From Paraurantiacibacter namhicola (lineage in GTDB: Bacteria; Pseudomonadota; Alphaproteobacteria; Sphingomonadales; Sphingomonadaceae), in the NCBI RefSeq assembly GCF_001687545.1, contig NZ_CP016545.1, positions 806,001 through 870,000 of the forward strand: DNA of 64,000 bases, in the 5' to 3' direction. The position numbers and the translations under genes were made by a program. Numbering within the stretch: position 1 is the first letter of the stretch; each line of letters starts with the position of its first letter. The notes beneath the pieces were generated by a model that was given only the letters and a program-made list of their open reading frames with translations, had not been told where the DNA came from and ran no database searches. Below are positions 52,027-61,617 of this stretch, piece after piece.

Positions 52027-52793
52027 TGCAGCAGGCAGCAAGTCGCATCACGTTCTTCGGGACGCCCGTCGACCTGCTCGACCGGGAACAGACGCTGGCG
52101 CGTGCGCAGCAGGCTATGGATAGCGGTCAGCCGCTGCGCCACACCGCGCTCAATGTCGCGAAGCTGATCAAGCTGGAAGGCGATGAACTGCTGGCCGAGG
52201 ACGTGCGCGGCAGCGACCTTGTGGGCATTGATGGCATGGGGATCGTGCTGGGCCTGAAGCTGTTCGGCGTGGACAAGGCTGAACGGGTCGCCGGCGTCGA
52301 CCTGTTCCTCGACGTGCTGGCCCTGTGCGCGCGGACCGGGCGGCGGCCCTATATCCTCGGCGCGAGGCAGGACGTGCTCGAGCGCGCGATGGCAGAGGCG
52401 ATGCAGCGCAATCCGGGCCTTGAGTTCGCAGGCGCGCGCAACGGCTATTACGGGCCGGACGACGTGCCGCAGATCGTGGCTGACATCCGTGTCAGCGGCG
52501 CGGACTGCCTGTTCGTAGCCATGCCGACGCCGCGCAAGGAGCGTTTCCTCAATGCCCATGCCAGGGACCTCGGCGTGCCCTTCATCATGGGTGTGGGGGG
52601 CAGCGTGGACGTGCTGGCGGGCCACGTCAGCCGCGCACCGCGATGGATGCAGCGCAACGGCCTCGAATGGTTCCACCGCATGGTGAAGGAGCCGCGCAAG
52701 ATGTTCTGGCGCTATGCCAGCACCAATGCCGCCTATGCGTGGCTGCTGTTGAAGACGAAGCTGTCGGGCCGCAATCCGCTGGAGCGGTATTGA
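52026..52793 (+). CDS. WecG/TagA/CpsF family glycosyltransferase
   Basis: A 255-residue enzyme of the GT26 group. Motifs: SGQPLRHTALNVAKLIKLEGD, DLVGIDGMGIVLGLKLFG, ARTGRRPYILGARQDVLE, VAMPTPRKERFL, and GVGGSVDVLAGHVSRAPRWMQRNGLEWFHRM, all conserved in TagA/WecG. WecG moves ManNAcA from UDP-ManNAcA to a lipid-linked acceptor. The two following genes make UDP-ManNAcA, so ManNAcA transfer is the natural reading. TagA (ManNAc transferase) specificity is the alternative. Confidence 0.9.
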   Translation: MQQAASRITFFGTPVDLLDREQTLARAQQAMDSGQPLRHTALNVAKLIKLEGDELLAEDVRGSDLVGIDGMGIVLGLKLFGVDKAERVAGVDLFLDVLALCARTGRRPYILGARQDVLERAMAEAMQRNPGLEFAGARNGYYGPDDVPQIVADIRVSGADCLFVAMPTPRKERFLNAHARDLGVPFIMGVGGSVDVLAGHVSRAPRWMQRNGLEWFHRMVKEPRKMFWRYASTNAAYAWLLLKTKLSGRNPLERY

Positions 52794-52859
52794 CGGGGTG
52801 GCAATCATCGCGCGCTAGGCTATTGCGCGCGGCATCCGGCAAAGATTGGGGCTTTTCCT

Positions 52860-54116
52860 GTGAGTGAACCCGAAAAGAGTTTTGACGTGGCCATGATCGG
52901 CCTCGGCTATATCGGCCTGCCGACTGCTGCCGTCATTGCGCGCAGCGGCCTCAGCGTGCGCGGCGTCGATATCAACCGCGAAGCTGTCGACACGATCAAC
53001 GCTGGCGGCGTGCATATCGAGGAAAAGGATCTCGACGCGCTGGTGCGCGACGTGGTCAGCCGCGGGCTGCTGTCGGCCAGCACCGAGGCGCCGGAAGCGG
53101 ACACCTTCCTGATTGCTGTGCCCACGCCCTTCAAGGGCGATCACCAGCCGGACATTTCCTATGTCCTCTCGGCACTTGAGATGATCGCGCCGAAGGTACG
53201 CCCCGGCAATTGCGTGATCCTGGAGAGCACCTCGCCGGTCGGGACCACCAAGCAGATCGCCGCGCGGCTGGCGGAGCTGCGGCCCGACCTGAAAGTGCCC
53301 GGGCATTGCGAGGATGGCGCGCATGACGTCCACCTCGCCTATTGCCCGGAGCGTGTGCTGCCCGGCCACATCATCGCCGAACTGGTCGCCAACGACCGCG
53401 TGATCGGCGGGCTGACCCCTGCCTGTTCGGAGCGCGCCGCGGCATTCTACCAGCAGTTCGTTGACGGGGCCTGCCTGCCGACCGAAGCGGGCGCGGCGGA
53501 AATGGTGAAGCTGTCCGAAAACAGCTTCCGCGACGTCAATATCGCCTTCGCCAACGAGCTGTCACTGATTGCTGAGGAGATGGGCATCGACGTGTGGGAG
53601 GTCATCCGCCTCGCCAACCGTCACCCGCGAGTCAACATCCTGCAGCCCGGCCCGGGCGTGGGCGGGCATTGCATCGCGGTTGACCCCTGGTTCCTGGTCG
53701 CGGCCACGCCGGACAAGGCGCGCCTGATCCGCACCGCGCGCGAAGTGAACGACGGCAAGGCTGTCCATGTCGCGGAGCGGCTGAAGGGCATGATGGACGC
53801 GAGGCCGGACGCGAAGCTCGCCCTGCTCGGCCTCGCCTTCAAGCCGAATATCGATGATTTCCGCGAAAGCCCCGCGCTCGAAATCGCCGAGGAGCTGGTC
53901 GCCGATTACGCCGATCGCCTGCTGGTGGTGGAGCCCTTCACCAAAGCCCTGCCCGGCAAGCTGGCCGGCAGCGGCGCGGTGCTGACATCGCTGGACGATG
54001 CCATGGCGCAGGCAGACCTTGTCGCCGTGCTGGTCGACCACGATGCCTTCAAGAATGCCCCGCGCTCCATAGCGTCGGGCAAGACGATTTACGATACGCG
54101 CGGGATGTGGGCATGA
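52860..54116 (+). CDS. wecC: UDP-N-acetyl-D-mannosamine dehydrogenase
   Basis: A 418-residue nucleotide-sugar dehydrogenase that oxidises UDP-ManNAc to UDP-ManNAcA. The NAD fold is MIGLGYIGLPTAAVIARSG, the catalytic region is ESTSPVGTT and NEL with the block GPGVGGHCIAVDPWFLV containing the active Cys, and the C-terminal domain has LGLAFKPNIDDFRESPALEI. The motif set is that of WecC rather than UDP-glucose dehydrogenase. The start is a GTG at 52860 with a poor ribosome site. The next gene, wecB, overlaps its stop by four bases. Confidence 0.92.
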   Translation: MSEPEKSFDVAMIGLGYIGLPTAAVIARSGLSVRGVDINREAVDTINAGGVHIEEKDLDALVRDVVSRGLLSASTEAPEADTFLIAVPTPFKGDHQPDISYVLSALEMIAPKVRPGNCVILESTSPVGTTKQIAARLAELRPDLKVPGHCEDGAHDVHLAYCPERVLPGHIIAELVANDRVIGGLTPACSERAAAFYQQFVDGACLPTEAGAAEMVKLSENSFRDVNIAFANELSLIAEEMGIDVWEVIRLANRHPRVNILQPGPGVGGHCIAVDPWFLVAATPDKARLIRTAREVNDGKAVHVAERLKGMMDARPDAKLALLGLAFKPNIDDFRESPALEIAEELVADYADRLLVVEPFTKALPGKLAGSGAVLTSLDDAMAQADLVAVLVDHDAFKNAPRSIASGKTIYDTRGMWA

Positions 54117-55261
54117 GCGCGCCTGCCAAGTCCGGCGCGCCGCGCATTCTCGTCAGCTTCGGCACGAGGCCGGAAGCGATCAAGATGTTCCCCGTCGTTC
54201 ACGCCCTGCGCGAGCATGGGGGCATGGATGTGCGCGTGGCGCTGACTGCGCAGCACCGCGAATTGCTCGACCAGGTGATGGAGATTGGCGGGATCAGCGC
54301 CGATATCGACCTCGACCTGATGACGCCGGGCCAGTCGCTCGACGCGCTGTCGGCGCGCATCATCACGAAATACGGCGCCGCGCTGGACGAGTGGGAGCCG
54401 GACCGGGTCATCGTACATGGCGACACGCTGACGACCATGATGGTGACGCTGGCGAGTTACTTCCGCCGCATCCCCGTCGGCCATGTCGAGGCGGGCCTGC
54501 GCAGCGGCAACATCTATTCCCCCTGGCCGGAGGAAGTGAACCGCAAGGTGACGGGCGCGGTTGCCGACCTGAACTTCGCCCCGACCGAGGGCGCGGCAGA
54601 GGCGCTGCGGCGCGAGAATGTTTCCGAGGACAGCATCTTCGTCACCGGCAACACGGTGATCGACGCGCTGCTGGCAACGCATGACAAGGTGAAGGCCGAT
54701 CCCTCGCTCGCCAGCGGGCTGGACGATGTCGCCGCGCGCTTTGCCGGCAAGCGTATCGTGGGCCTGACCGCGCACCGGCGAGAGAACTTTGGCGAGGGCA
54801 TGCAGAACATCGCTGCGGCCGTGGCGGAGATCGCTCGGCGCGAAGATGTGGCCGTGGTCTTCCCGGTCCATCCCAACCCCAATGTCCGCCCCGTCATGGA
54901 AGCGGCGCTGGGTCACCTCGACAATGTCGCGCTGATCGAACCGCTAGATTACCCGCACTTCGTCCGCCTGATGGGCATGGCAGAACTGCTGCTGACCGAT
55001 AGCGGCGGCGTGCAGGAAGAGGCGCCCAGCCTGGGCAAGCCGGTGCTGGTCATGCGCGACACGACCGAACGGCCCGAAGGCGTGGATGCAGGTACGGCCA
55101 AGCTGGTCGCCACGGACCGGGCGCGGATTGTCAGCGAGGCGAACCGCCTGCTCGATGACAAGGCGGCCTATGATGCGATGGCTCAGGCGCACAATCCCTA
55201 TGGGGACGGCAAGGCCAGCGCGCGCATTGCGAAGGCCGTGGCCGAGGCGCACGGCCTGTAA
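54113..55261 (+). CDS. wecB: UDP-N-acetylglucosamine 2-epimerase (non-hydrolysing)
   Basis: A 382-residue enzyme that makes UDP-ManNAc from UDP-GlcNAc. Signatures: ILVSFGTRPEAIKMFPVV, VRVALTAQHRELLDQV, VIVHGDTLTT, VGHVEAGLRSGNIYSPWPEEVNRK, GLTAHRRENFGEGM and LLTDSGGVQEEAPSLGKPVLVMRDTTERPEGVDAGT. All match the WecB/MnaA group. ATG 54113 overlaps the wecC stop. Together wecB, wecC and the WecG-like gene predict N-acetylmannosaminuronic acid in the polymer. Confidence 0.95.
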   Translation: MSAPAKSGAPRILVSFGTRPEAIKMFPVVHALREHGGMDVRVALTAQHRELLDQVMEIGGISADIDLDLMTPGQSLDALSARIITKYGAALDEWEPDRVIVHGDTLTTMMVTLASYFRRIPVGHVEAGLRSGNIYSPWPEEVNRKVTGAVADLNFAPTEGAAEALRRENVSEDSIFVTGNTVIDALLATHDKVKADPSLASGLDDVAARFAGKRIVGLTAHRRENFGEGMQNIAAAVAEIARREDVAVVFPVHPNPNVRPVMEAALGHLDNVALIEPLDYPHFVRLMGMAELLLTDSGGVQEEAPSLGKPVLVMRDTTERPEGVDAGTAKLVATDRARIVSEANRLLDDKAAYDAMAQAHNPYGDGKASARIAKAVAEAHGL

Positions 55262-55270
55262 ACCGAACCG

Positions 55271-55297
55271 AGCCCCCGCGCAGGCAGGGGCCTCTTC
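55271..55297 (+). terminator. Weak hairpin after wecB
   Basis: GCCCC (55272-55276) pairs with GGGGC (55287-55291) over a ten-base loop, followed by CTCTTCG. It lies in the 83-base gap between the convergent wecB and glycosyltransferase genes. The stem is short and the U-run is interrupted, so termination is only suggested. Confidence 0.35.
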
Positions 55298-55344
55298 GCG
55301 ACGATGACCTGCTTACTGGAGGAGGTTCCTGCCTCCGCAGGGAC

Positions 55345-56286
55345 TCACGAACTTGGCGGTTTCCCGTTCTGCCAGCCTTCACGACGGTTCCAGACTTCGG
55401 TCCAGACCTCGGCCTGCCGCCTGCCCTTGCCGGTGAGCGCCGCGAGCGCGCGGTAGCCGAAGCTGCGCAGTCCCACGCCGGACACGAAAAAGCGCCGGAT
55501 CCAGTTCGCGCTGCCCTCGCCCAGATGCTTGCGCGCCAACGCAATCTTGGCTGCAAGGACGTAATACCGGCTCTGCCATTTCGATGTCGCGCTGGCGCCG
55601 CCGTAATGGACGATGGTGGCATCCGGCGTAACGCGCGGCTCGGCCCTGGCCTTGCGCGCACGGGCGCACAGTTCGGCTTCCTCACCGTACATGAAGAAGG
55701 ACAGGTCGAAGCCGCCGAGTTCGTTCCAGAAGGCGCGCTTCATCAGGAAAAAGCAGCCCGAGACGATGTCCACCTGCCGCTCGGTTGACCGGTCCCAGCC
55801 GCGCATGGCTTCGGGATCGAAGGCGTTGACCTTCAGCAGCGACAGCCCGCTGCCGAAGCAGAAGGCGCTCCAGGGCGTCAGCTGCCCCCATGCCGAGCCG
55901 ATGTTGAGCGAACCGTCGCCAAACACCGTGCGCCCGCCCCAGACCTTCGCATCCGGATTTGCGCGGGCGAAGTCCATCAGCCTGTCGATGGCCCCGTCGA
56001 GCACCAGCGTATCGCTGTTAAGCAGCAGCAAATATTCGCCGCGCGCGATTTCGGCTGCGAGGTTGTTGGCCTTCGCAAAACCGTGGTTCTCGCTTTCGGC
56101 CATCAGCCGGACCTGCGGGAATTCGGCGGCGATGGCTTCGGCCGACCCGTCATGCGACCCATTGTCCACGAGGATGCACTCGAAGTCGGTCGTGCTGGTT
56201 TCGGCGTAGAGCGAGCGCAGGCATTCCAGCGTCATCTCGCGCGTGTTCCAGTTGACGATCAGGACGGAGAGCTCGGGCGCGCTCAT
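55345..56286 (-). CDS. Glycosyltransferase family 2 (rhamnosyltransferase-like)
   Basis: A 313-residue GT-A enzyme: SVLIVNWNTREMTLECLRSL, ILVDNGSHDGS, NHGFAKANN, LLLNSDTLV (DxD-type metal site) and FFMYGEEAELCARARKA. The pattern resembles the dTDP-rhamnosyl transferases. It lies directly downstream of rfbB with a four-base overlap, so rhamnose from the rfb genes is the likely donor. The ATG at 56286 is chosen; a longer start at 56328 would run deep into rfbB. Confidence 0.87.
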   Translation of the reverse strand: MSAPELSVLIVNWNTREMTLECLRSLYAETSTTDFECILVDNGSHDGSAEAIAAEFPQVRLMAESENHGFAKANNLAAEIARGEYLLLLNSDTLVLDGAIDRLMDFARANPDAKVWGGRTVFGDGSLNIGSAWGQLTPWSAFCFGSGLSLLKVNAFDPEAMRGWDRSTERQVDIVSGCFFLMKRAFWNELGGFDLSFFMYGEEAELCARARKARAEPRVTPDATIVHYGGASATSKWQSRYYVLAAKIALARKHLGEGSANWIRRFFVSGVGLRSFGYRALAALTGKGRRQAEVWTEVWNRREGWQNGKPPSS

Positions 56287-57335
56287 TTCATCAGCGGGCG
56301 CCACCAGCCCTCGTTTTCCAGGTACCAAGCCAGCGTCTCGGCAAAGCCCTGCTGGAAAGTGCGGCTGGCGGAATATCCCAGTTCTTCGCGCGCCTTGGTC
56401 TCGTCGATGGCATAGCGGCGATCATGCCCCTTGCGGTCCTCGACAAAGGTCTTGAGCGTCTCGGTCTTCTGACCCTTCGCAGGCGGGGCATCGGGGAAGC
56501 GGCCGGCCAGCTGCGGGTCCACGGCAAAAGCCTGGTCCACGCCAGCGCAGATCTGCTCGATCACCTCGAGGTTGGGCAATTCCTGCCCGCCGCCGATATT
56601 GTAGACCTCGCCCGGTGTCCCGCGCAGGATCGCTGCCTCGATGCCGCGGCAGTGGTCTTCCACATGCAGCCAGTCGCGCACATTCATGCCGTCGCCATAG
56701 ATCGGCAGGCTGCGACCATGCAGCGCGTTGATCAGGAACAGCGGGATCAGTTTTTCCGGATACTGGTACGGCCCGTAATTGTTGGAGCAGTTGGAGGTGG
56801 AGACCTCCAGCCCGTAAGTGTGGTGATAAGCGCGCACGAGATGGTCGGACGCGGCCTTGCTGGCGGAATAGGGGGAATTCGGCTGGTACTGTGTCGTCTC
56901 GGAAAAGGCCGGGTCTTGCGGGCCGAGCGAGCCGTAAACTTCGTCAGTAGAGACATGGTGGAAACGGTGCGGTTTGCCGCTTCCTTCGTCCAGCCACACC
57001 TTGCGCGCGGCCTTCAGCAGGGCGTGCGTCCCGTTGATATTGGTGTCGATGAAGGCGTCGGGTCCGCTGATGGAACGATCAACGTGGCTTTCCGCTGCGA
57101 AGTTCACCAGCGTATCGATCGCATGGTCGCGCAGCAGCGCCTCGGCTGTGTCCGTGTCCCGGATATCGGCCTTGTGGAACTGCGCGTCGGGCAGGTCCGC
57201 GATGGTGGAACGGTTACCGGCATAAGTCAGGCAGTCGAGCACGTGGACGGTGTCGCCCGGATGCCGCTCGCGCCAGAAATGCACGAAATTGCCGCCGATG
57301 AAACCGGCGCCGCCAGTGACGAGGAGATTAGCCAA
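56283..57335 (-). CDS. rfbB: dTDP-glucose 4,6-dehydratase
   Basis: The second step of dTDP-rhamnose synthesis. The 350-residue short-chain dehydrogenase fold has VTGGAGFIGGNFVHF (NAD), FAAESHVDRSI, VSTDEVYGSLG, and the catalytic YSASKAASDHLVRAYHHTYGL (YxxxK), then NYGPYQYPEKLIPLFL. The start is a TTG at 57335 that overlaps the end of rfbD by eight bases, with AGGAAG upstream. It belongs to the rfbA-C-D-B string. Confidence 0.95.
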   Translation of the reverse strand: MANLLVTGGAGFIGGNFVHFWRERHPGDTVHVLDCLTYAGNRSTIADLPDAQFHKADIRDTDTAEALLRDHAIDTLVNFAAESHVDRSISGPDAFIDTNINGTHALLKAARKVWLDEGSGKPHRFHHVSTDEVYGSLGPQDPAFSETTQYQPNSPYSASKAASDHLVRAYHHTYGLEVSTSNCSNNYGPYQYPEKLIPLFLINALHGRSLPIYGDGMNVRDWLHVEDHCRGIEAAILRGTPGEVYNIGGGQELPNLEVIEQICAGVDQAFAVDPQLAGRFPDAPPAKGQKTETLKTFVEDRKGHDRRYAIDETKAREELGYSASRTFQQGFAETLAWYLENEGWWRPLMK

Positions 57336-58188
57336 GCTGCTGTTCTTCCTTGAGCATTGTGCGCAAATTCGTGCGCCAGTGAATTGCAGGCAGGCCTGTT
57401 AACGCGCGGGTATCGCGCGTGTCGAGGACCGAATAGGCCGGACGCGTGGCCGGCGTAGGATAGTCTGCCGTGCGGATCGGCGTGATGGGTATCGCACGCT
57501 CCAGCATGCCGAGCGCCAGTGCCTCCTCCTGGATGGCGACGGCGAAGTCGTACCAGCTGGCGACGCCCGCATCCTGGTAATGAAACGTGCCGGGCTTGCC
57601 CACCGCGGAAAGGCTCCAGAGCGTCTGCGCAAGGCCCGTCGCGAGTGTGGGCGCACCGATCTGGTCGCTGACGACGCTCAGCGCGTCGCGCTCCGCCATC
57701 AGGCGCAGCATTGTGCGCACGAAATTGGCGCCGCCCGCCGCATAGACCCAGCTTGTGCGGCAGATGATCGCCCCGTCCCCCGCCTGCGCCTCGCCGGAAA
57801 GCTTGGTCGCGCCATAGACGGACAGCGGATTAGGCTCTGCATCGACGGGGTAGGGCGTGGAGCGCGTGCCATCGAAGATGAAGTCGGTCGAAACCTGCAC
57901 CAGCCGCCCGCCCGTGATCGCGGCAAGGGCTTGGGCCATGTGGCCGACGGCATCGCCGTTCACCGCCTGCGCGATGTCCGGTTCGCTCTCGGCCTTGTCG
58001 ACGGCCGTATAGGCGCCCGCGCTGAACAGCACATCCGGCGCCTCGCGCGTCACCACGTCGCGGATCGCCTGCGGGTCGGCCAGGTCCATTTCGGCCAGGT
58101 CCACGCCCACGACCTGCCAGCCTTCCGGCGCGGTCGCCTGCAAGGCGGTGCCGAGCTGGCCTTTCGCCCCGGTGACGAGCGCCTTCAC
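57328..58188 (-). CDS. rfbD: dTDP-4-dehydrorhamnose reductase
   Basis: The last step to dTDP-L-rhamnose. In 286 residues it has [54 protein letters not shown] (YxxxK-type) and ICRTSWVYAAGGANFV, all RfbD motifs. The start is a GTG at 58188, overlapping the rfbC stop (GTGA). An in-frame extension further upstream is out of register with rfbC and not conserved. Confidence 0.93.
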   Translation of the reverse strand: MKALVTGAKGQLGTALQATAPEGWQVVGVDLAEMDLADPQAIRDVVTREAPDVLFSAGAYTAVDKAESEPDIAQAVNGDAVGHMAQALAAITGGRLVQVSTDFIFDGTRSTPYPVDAEPNPLSVYGATKLSGEAQAGDGAIICRTSWVYAAGGANFVRTMLRLMAERDALSVVSDQIGAPTLATGLAQTLWSLSAVGKPGTFHYQDAGVASWYDFAVAIQEEALALGMLERAIPITPIRTADYPTPATRPAYSVLDTRDTRALTGLPAIHWRTNLRTMLKEEQQLG

Positions 58189-58730
58189 GCGAAAGCCTCG
58201 ATCTCGGACAGGGGGCGGCCCTCGCGGTCCTTGCCGGACAGCTGCGGCTCCATGCCCGCCAGCGGCCAGTCGATGCCCAGCGCAGGGTCGTCCCACGCCA
58301 GCGTATGCTCGGCCTGCGGCGCGTAAGGCGCATCGCATTTATAGAGGAAGTCGGTCCCGTCCACGAGCGTCAGGAAGCCATGCGCGAAGCCCTGCGGCAC
58401 CCAGAACATCAGCTTGTTGGCGGCGCTGAGTTTCACGCCGACCCATTTGCCGAAATTCGGGCTGGAGCGGCGGATATCGACGGCCACGTCATAGACCGCG
58501 CCGGAAACGACGCGCACCAGCTTGCCCTGCGGGCCGGGGTTCTGGAAATGCAGTCCGCGCAGCACCCCTTTCTGGCTGCGCGAGTGGTTGTCCTGAACGA
58601 AGGCAATGTCGAGGCCGGCCGCCGCGAATTTCTCTGCATTCCAGCTTTCCATGAAAAAGCCGCGCTCGTCCCCGAAGACGGAGGGCTCGATCACCAACGG
58701 GCCCGGTATCGCGCATTCGCGGATCTTCAT
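58185..58730 (-). CDS. rfbC: dTDP-4-dehydrorhamnose 3,5-epimerase
   Basis: The 181-residue cupin epimerase acts between RfbB and RfbD. Motifs: [36 protein letters not shown] (catalytic His/Arg region), [21 protein letters not shown] and [13 protein letters not shown]. The start is the ATG at 58730, whose codon overlaps the rfbA stop (ATGA). Length is normal. Confidence 0.95.
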   Translation of the reverse strand: MKIRECAIPGPLVIEPSVFGDERGFFMESWNAEKFAAAGLDIAFVQDNHSRSQKGVLRGLHFQNPGPQGKLVRVVSGAVYDVAVDIRRSSPNFGKWVGVKLSAANKLMFWVPQGFAHGFLTLVDGTDFLYKCDAPYAPQAEHTLAWDDPALGIDWPLAGMEPQLSGKDREGRPLSEIEAFA

Positions 58731-59623
58731 TTCAGCAGCGCCGCCAGATATTCGCCATAGCCGGATTTCTTCAGCGGCTGGGCGATGCGGTCCAGTTGCT
58801 CGCTGTCGATGAAGCCCTGTCGCCAGGCGATTTCTTCCGGGCAGCAGATTTTCAGGCCCTGCCGTTCCTCCGTGATGCGGACATAGGTGCCGGCATCCAG
58901 CAGCGAGGCATGCGTTCCGGTATCGAGCCAGGCAAAGCCGCGGCCCATGATTTCCACCGACAGCGCGCCATCGTCGAGATACAGACGGTTGAGGTCGGTG
59001 ATTTCCAGCTCGCCGCGCGGGGACGGTTTCAGGTCGCGCGCCCGGTCCACCACCGTCTCGTCGTAGAAATAGAGGCCGGTAACCGCATAATTCGACTTCG
59101 GCTTGGCAGGCTTTTCCTCCAGCGACACGACCGCGCCCTCGCTGTCGAATTCCGCCACGCCGTAAGCCTCGGGATTGGCGACGCAATAGCCGAACACGCT
59201 GGCGCCGCTGCTCCGCGCATCGGCGCTCGCCAGCAGGTCCGGCAGGCCGTGGCCGTAGAAGATGTTGTCACCCAGCACGAGCGCGCTTGGTCCGCCGCGC
59301 ACGAAGTCCGCACCGATATGGAAGGCCTGTGCGAGCCCATCAGGGCTTGGCTGCACGGCATATTCGATGCTCATGCCCCAGTCGCTGCCATCGCCCAGCA
59401 GCTTGCGGAACTGGTCTGCATCCTCCGGAGTGGTGATGATCAGGACTTCGCGAATGCCCGCAAGCATCAGCGTGCTGAGCGGGTAATAGATCATCGGCTT
59501 GTCATAGACCGGCATAAGCTGCTTTGAGACGCCGCGGGTCAGCGGCCAGAGCCGCGTTCCGCTGCCACCTGCCAGGATGATGCCCTTGCGGGCCGTCGCG
59601 GGCTTATCTGATTGGCTGTTCAT
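58727..59623 (-). CDS. rfbA: Glucose-1-phosphate thymidylyltransferase
   Basis: The first step of dTDP-rhamnose synthesis, 298 residues. It carries [84 protein letters not shown]-type block ([24 protein letters not shown]) and [16 protein letters not shown]. The motif set separates it from the glucose-1-phosphate uridylyltransferases. It is 65 bases downstream of the ABC transporter gene in the same direction. Confidence 0.95.
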   Translation of the reverse strand: MNSQSDKPATARKGIILAGGSGTRLWPLTRGVSKQLMPVYDKPMIYYPLSTLMLAGIREVLIITTPEDADQFRKLLGDGSDWGMSIEYAVQPSPDGLAQAFHIGADFVRGGPSALVLGDNIFYGHGLPDLLASADARSSGASVFGYCVANPEAYGVAEFDSEGAVVSLEEKPAKPKSNYAVTGLYFYDETVVDRARDLKPSPRGELEITDLNRLYLDDGALSVEIMGRGFAWLDTGTHASLLDAGTYVRITEERQGLKICCPEEIAWRQGFIDSEQLDRIAQPLKKSGYGEYLAALLK

Positions 59624-59688
59624 GGCCCTGCGCCTAGCCGGTGCGGGGGCGCGCGGGCAAGGCGCTTGTGCAGTGCAGCGCGCGCGTT

Positions 59689-61458
59689 TCAGGCTTTCCC
59701 GCTTGCCTCCGCGCCGCCGGGCAGCAGGCGAAACACGCGGTCTGCGTGGTTCAGGGCACTTTCGCGGTGGCTCACCATGATGAGCGAGAAATCACCGCGC
59801 CGGCTGGCGAGCGCGGCCAGTACCTGGTCCTCTGTCGCTGCATCCAGTGCATTGGTCGCCTCGTCCAGCACCAGCAGGCGCGGGCGGCGCAGCAGGGCAC
59901 GGGCAAGGCAGAGGCGCTGGCGCTCCCCGCCGGACAGCGCTTCGCCGCGCTCGCCCACGCGTGTGGCAAGCCCCTGTGGCAAGCGGGCGACGAGCTGGCT
60001 GGCCTGGGCGATTGCGAGAGCCTGCGCGATCGCTGCATCATCTGCGCCATTCGTGCCCCAGCGCAGGTTCTCGGCGACAGTGGCATCGAAAAGGAAGGGG
60101 GTCTGCGGAACGAAAGCGATCTGCGCGCGCCAATGGGCGAATTCGGCCGGGGTAGTCAGCACCTTGCCATCCACCAAGACGCTGCCTTCGTTTGCTTTAA
60201 GCAGACCGGCCATCACTTCCAGCAGCGTGGTCTTGCCTGCGCCAGACGGCCCCGCCAGAGCGATCCGCTCACCCGCGCCGATCTGGAGGTTCGCTGCGCT
60301 GAGGATCGCCCCACGCCCGGGATAGGCAAAGCGAATGCTGCGTAGCTCCACTTCTGCAGGACCGGCGGGCAGCGCCGCAGGGTGGTGGATCTCCGCGGCT
60401 GGCGGTGCACTCGCCAACAGGCGGCTTTCGGTGCGCTGAAGCTCGACCAGCGCCGGCAGCATGTGGGCGGTCGATTGCAGGCTCTGGATGATCGCCTGCA
60501 CCGGCCAGGATAGTCGGGCGACGACCAGTATGACGACCGCGAGGATCTCTACCGGCGTATCCAGCACCAGCAGTCCCATGGCGACGATGAGCGCCCCCAG
60601 TAAGCCCGCGACTACCTGGAATACGGAGCGAAAGCGGACCAGGCGGCTGACGTGGTCGAGCGCGCCGCGGCGCGCATCGGCGATGCTCTCTGCGAAGCGG
60701 GCGCCGAATTCGGCCTGTGCGTCGTGCAGGCGGGCGAGCTTCTGGCTGGCGAGGAAATCGCCCAGAACATGATGGCTCGACCGCTCGGCGCGCGTCTGGT
60801 GGCGGCCCAGCCCGGCTGCGCGGCGGACCAGCGGCCATCCCGCGAGCACGGCCAGCGTGAGGAGAGCCACGATGGCCAGCAGGAGCGGCGGTGAGAGCAC
60901 CGCCAGCAGTCCCAGTTGGGCCAGCGCAAGCGCCACCAGCGACGCTGTGCTGAGCATTTGCGTGTTGCCGATGCCGAGCCGCTCCACATCCCGTGTGACG
61001 GCATGTTCAAGGTCCGTGCGCTGGAACTTCGCTGCCTCCAGCCATTCCGCACGTCCGATCGCGTCGAAGATGCGCCGCCGCCAGTTGTCGACATAGCCGG
61101 TGGCGATGGCAACGAGCAGCACCTCGCGCTTCGCGGCGACGAACGCCCGCAGGGTCAGCAGCGACAGGAAGATCGCGAGGATTGCCAGGACCTGTTCCGC
61201 CCGCCCATCGATCCCGGAATTGCCGAGTGCGCCGAGGATGAAGCGCCCGGTGGCACTGTCTGCCGAGCCGCCTTCCGCAAACAGTGCAACAAGCGGCACG
61301 AGCATCACGATGCCCGCCGAATCGAGAATGGCGCCAAGCCCGACCAGCCCGGCGGCAAGCGCCAGCTTCTTGCCGGCGTAGCTCTTCAGATCGGCAAGAT
61401 AGAACCGCGCGCCCGCAAGGGCGGGTGCTTCAGGAGAGAGGTTTTCGGTCAGGACCAT
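59689..61458 (-). CDS. ABC transporter, fused permease and ATPase (exporter type)
   Basis: A 589-residue half-transporter. The first 340 residues contain about six membrane helices; the ATPase has Walker [16 protein letters not shown], the signature [19 protein letters not shown] and Walker [16 protein letters not shown], then the H-loop VSHRESAL. It resembles MsbA- or cysteine-exporter-type ABC exporters. Its position at the head of the rhamnose genes suggests a role in moving a lipid-linked or envelope component. ATG 61458 is chosen; no ribosome site is evident, and a 20-base copy of the tRNA-Ser end lies just before the start. Confidence 0.83.
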   Translation of the reverse strand: MVLTENLSPEAPALAGARFYLADLKSYAGKKLALAAGLVGLGAILDSAGIVMLVPLVALFAEGGSADSATGRFILGALGNSGIDGRAEQVLAILAIFLSLLTLRAFVAAKREVLLVAIATGYVDNWRRRIFDAIGRAEWLEAAKFQRTDLEHAVTRDVERLGIGNTQMLSTASLVALALAQLGLLAVLSPPLLLAIVALLTLAVLAGWPLVRRAAGLGRHQTRAERSSHHVLGDFLASQKLARLHDAQAEFGARFAESIADARRGALDHVSRLVRFRSVFQVVAGLLGALIVAMGLLVLDTPVEILAVVILVVARLSWPVQAIIQSLQSTAHMLPALVELQRTESRLLASAPPAAEIHHPAALPAGPAEVELRSIRFAYPGRGAILSAANLQIGAGERIALAGPSGAGKTTLLEVMAGLLKANEGSVLVDGKVLTTPAEFAHWRAQIAFVPQTPFLFDATVAENLRWGTNGADDAAIAQALAIAQASQLVARLPQGLATRVGERGEALSGGERQRLCLARALLRRPRLLVLDEATNALDAATEDQVLAALASRRGDFSLIMVSHRESALNHADRVFRLLPGGAEASGKA

Positions 61459-61465
61459 GCAAAAA

Positions 61466-61485
61466 CTGGCGGAGACGGAGGGATT
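61466..61485. repeat. Copy of the tRNA-Ser 3' end (att-like direct repeat, distal copy)
   Basis: The 20 bases ctggcggagacggagggatt match exactly 61598-61617, which is the 3' end of the tRNA-Ser gene (CCA, acceptor and T-stem side). It lies just upstream of the ABC transporter start and 132 bases from the tRNA copy. Duplicated tRNA ends of this kind are the usual trace of site-specific integration. Confidence 0.7.
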
Positions 61486-61576
61486 GGCCTTCGCTGCGCT
61501 GCGGCCTTCTTCGGTGCTGCGCACCTGCGAATCCGAACCAGATGTCCGTCCACCGCTCGCATTTCCGCCATCGCCA

Positions 61577-61592
61577 CCTGCCCGAAGGCAGG
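61577..61592 (-). terminator. Hairpin with TTCG loop downstream of tRNA-Ser
   Basis: CCTGCC (61577-61582) pairs with GGCAGG (61587-61592) around a four-base loop that reads TTCG on the tRNA strand. It lies 7 bases past the tRNA 3' end. There is no U-run, so it may be a processing or pause structure rather than a terminator. Confidence 0.4.
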
Positions 61593-61597
61593 GGCCG

Positions 61598-61617
61598 CTG
61601 GCGGAGACGGAGGGATT
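61598..61617. repeat. att-like direct repeat, copy within the tRNA-Ser gene
   Basis: The second copy of the 20-base repeat described at 61466-61485. It includes the encoded CCA and the acceptor/T-stem side of tRNA-Ser, the part that tyrosine integrases normally use as an attachment site. Together the two copies enclose about 112 bases that contain no gene. Confidence 0.65.
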
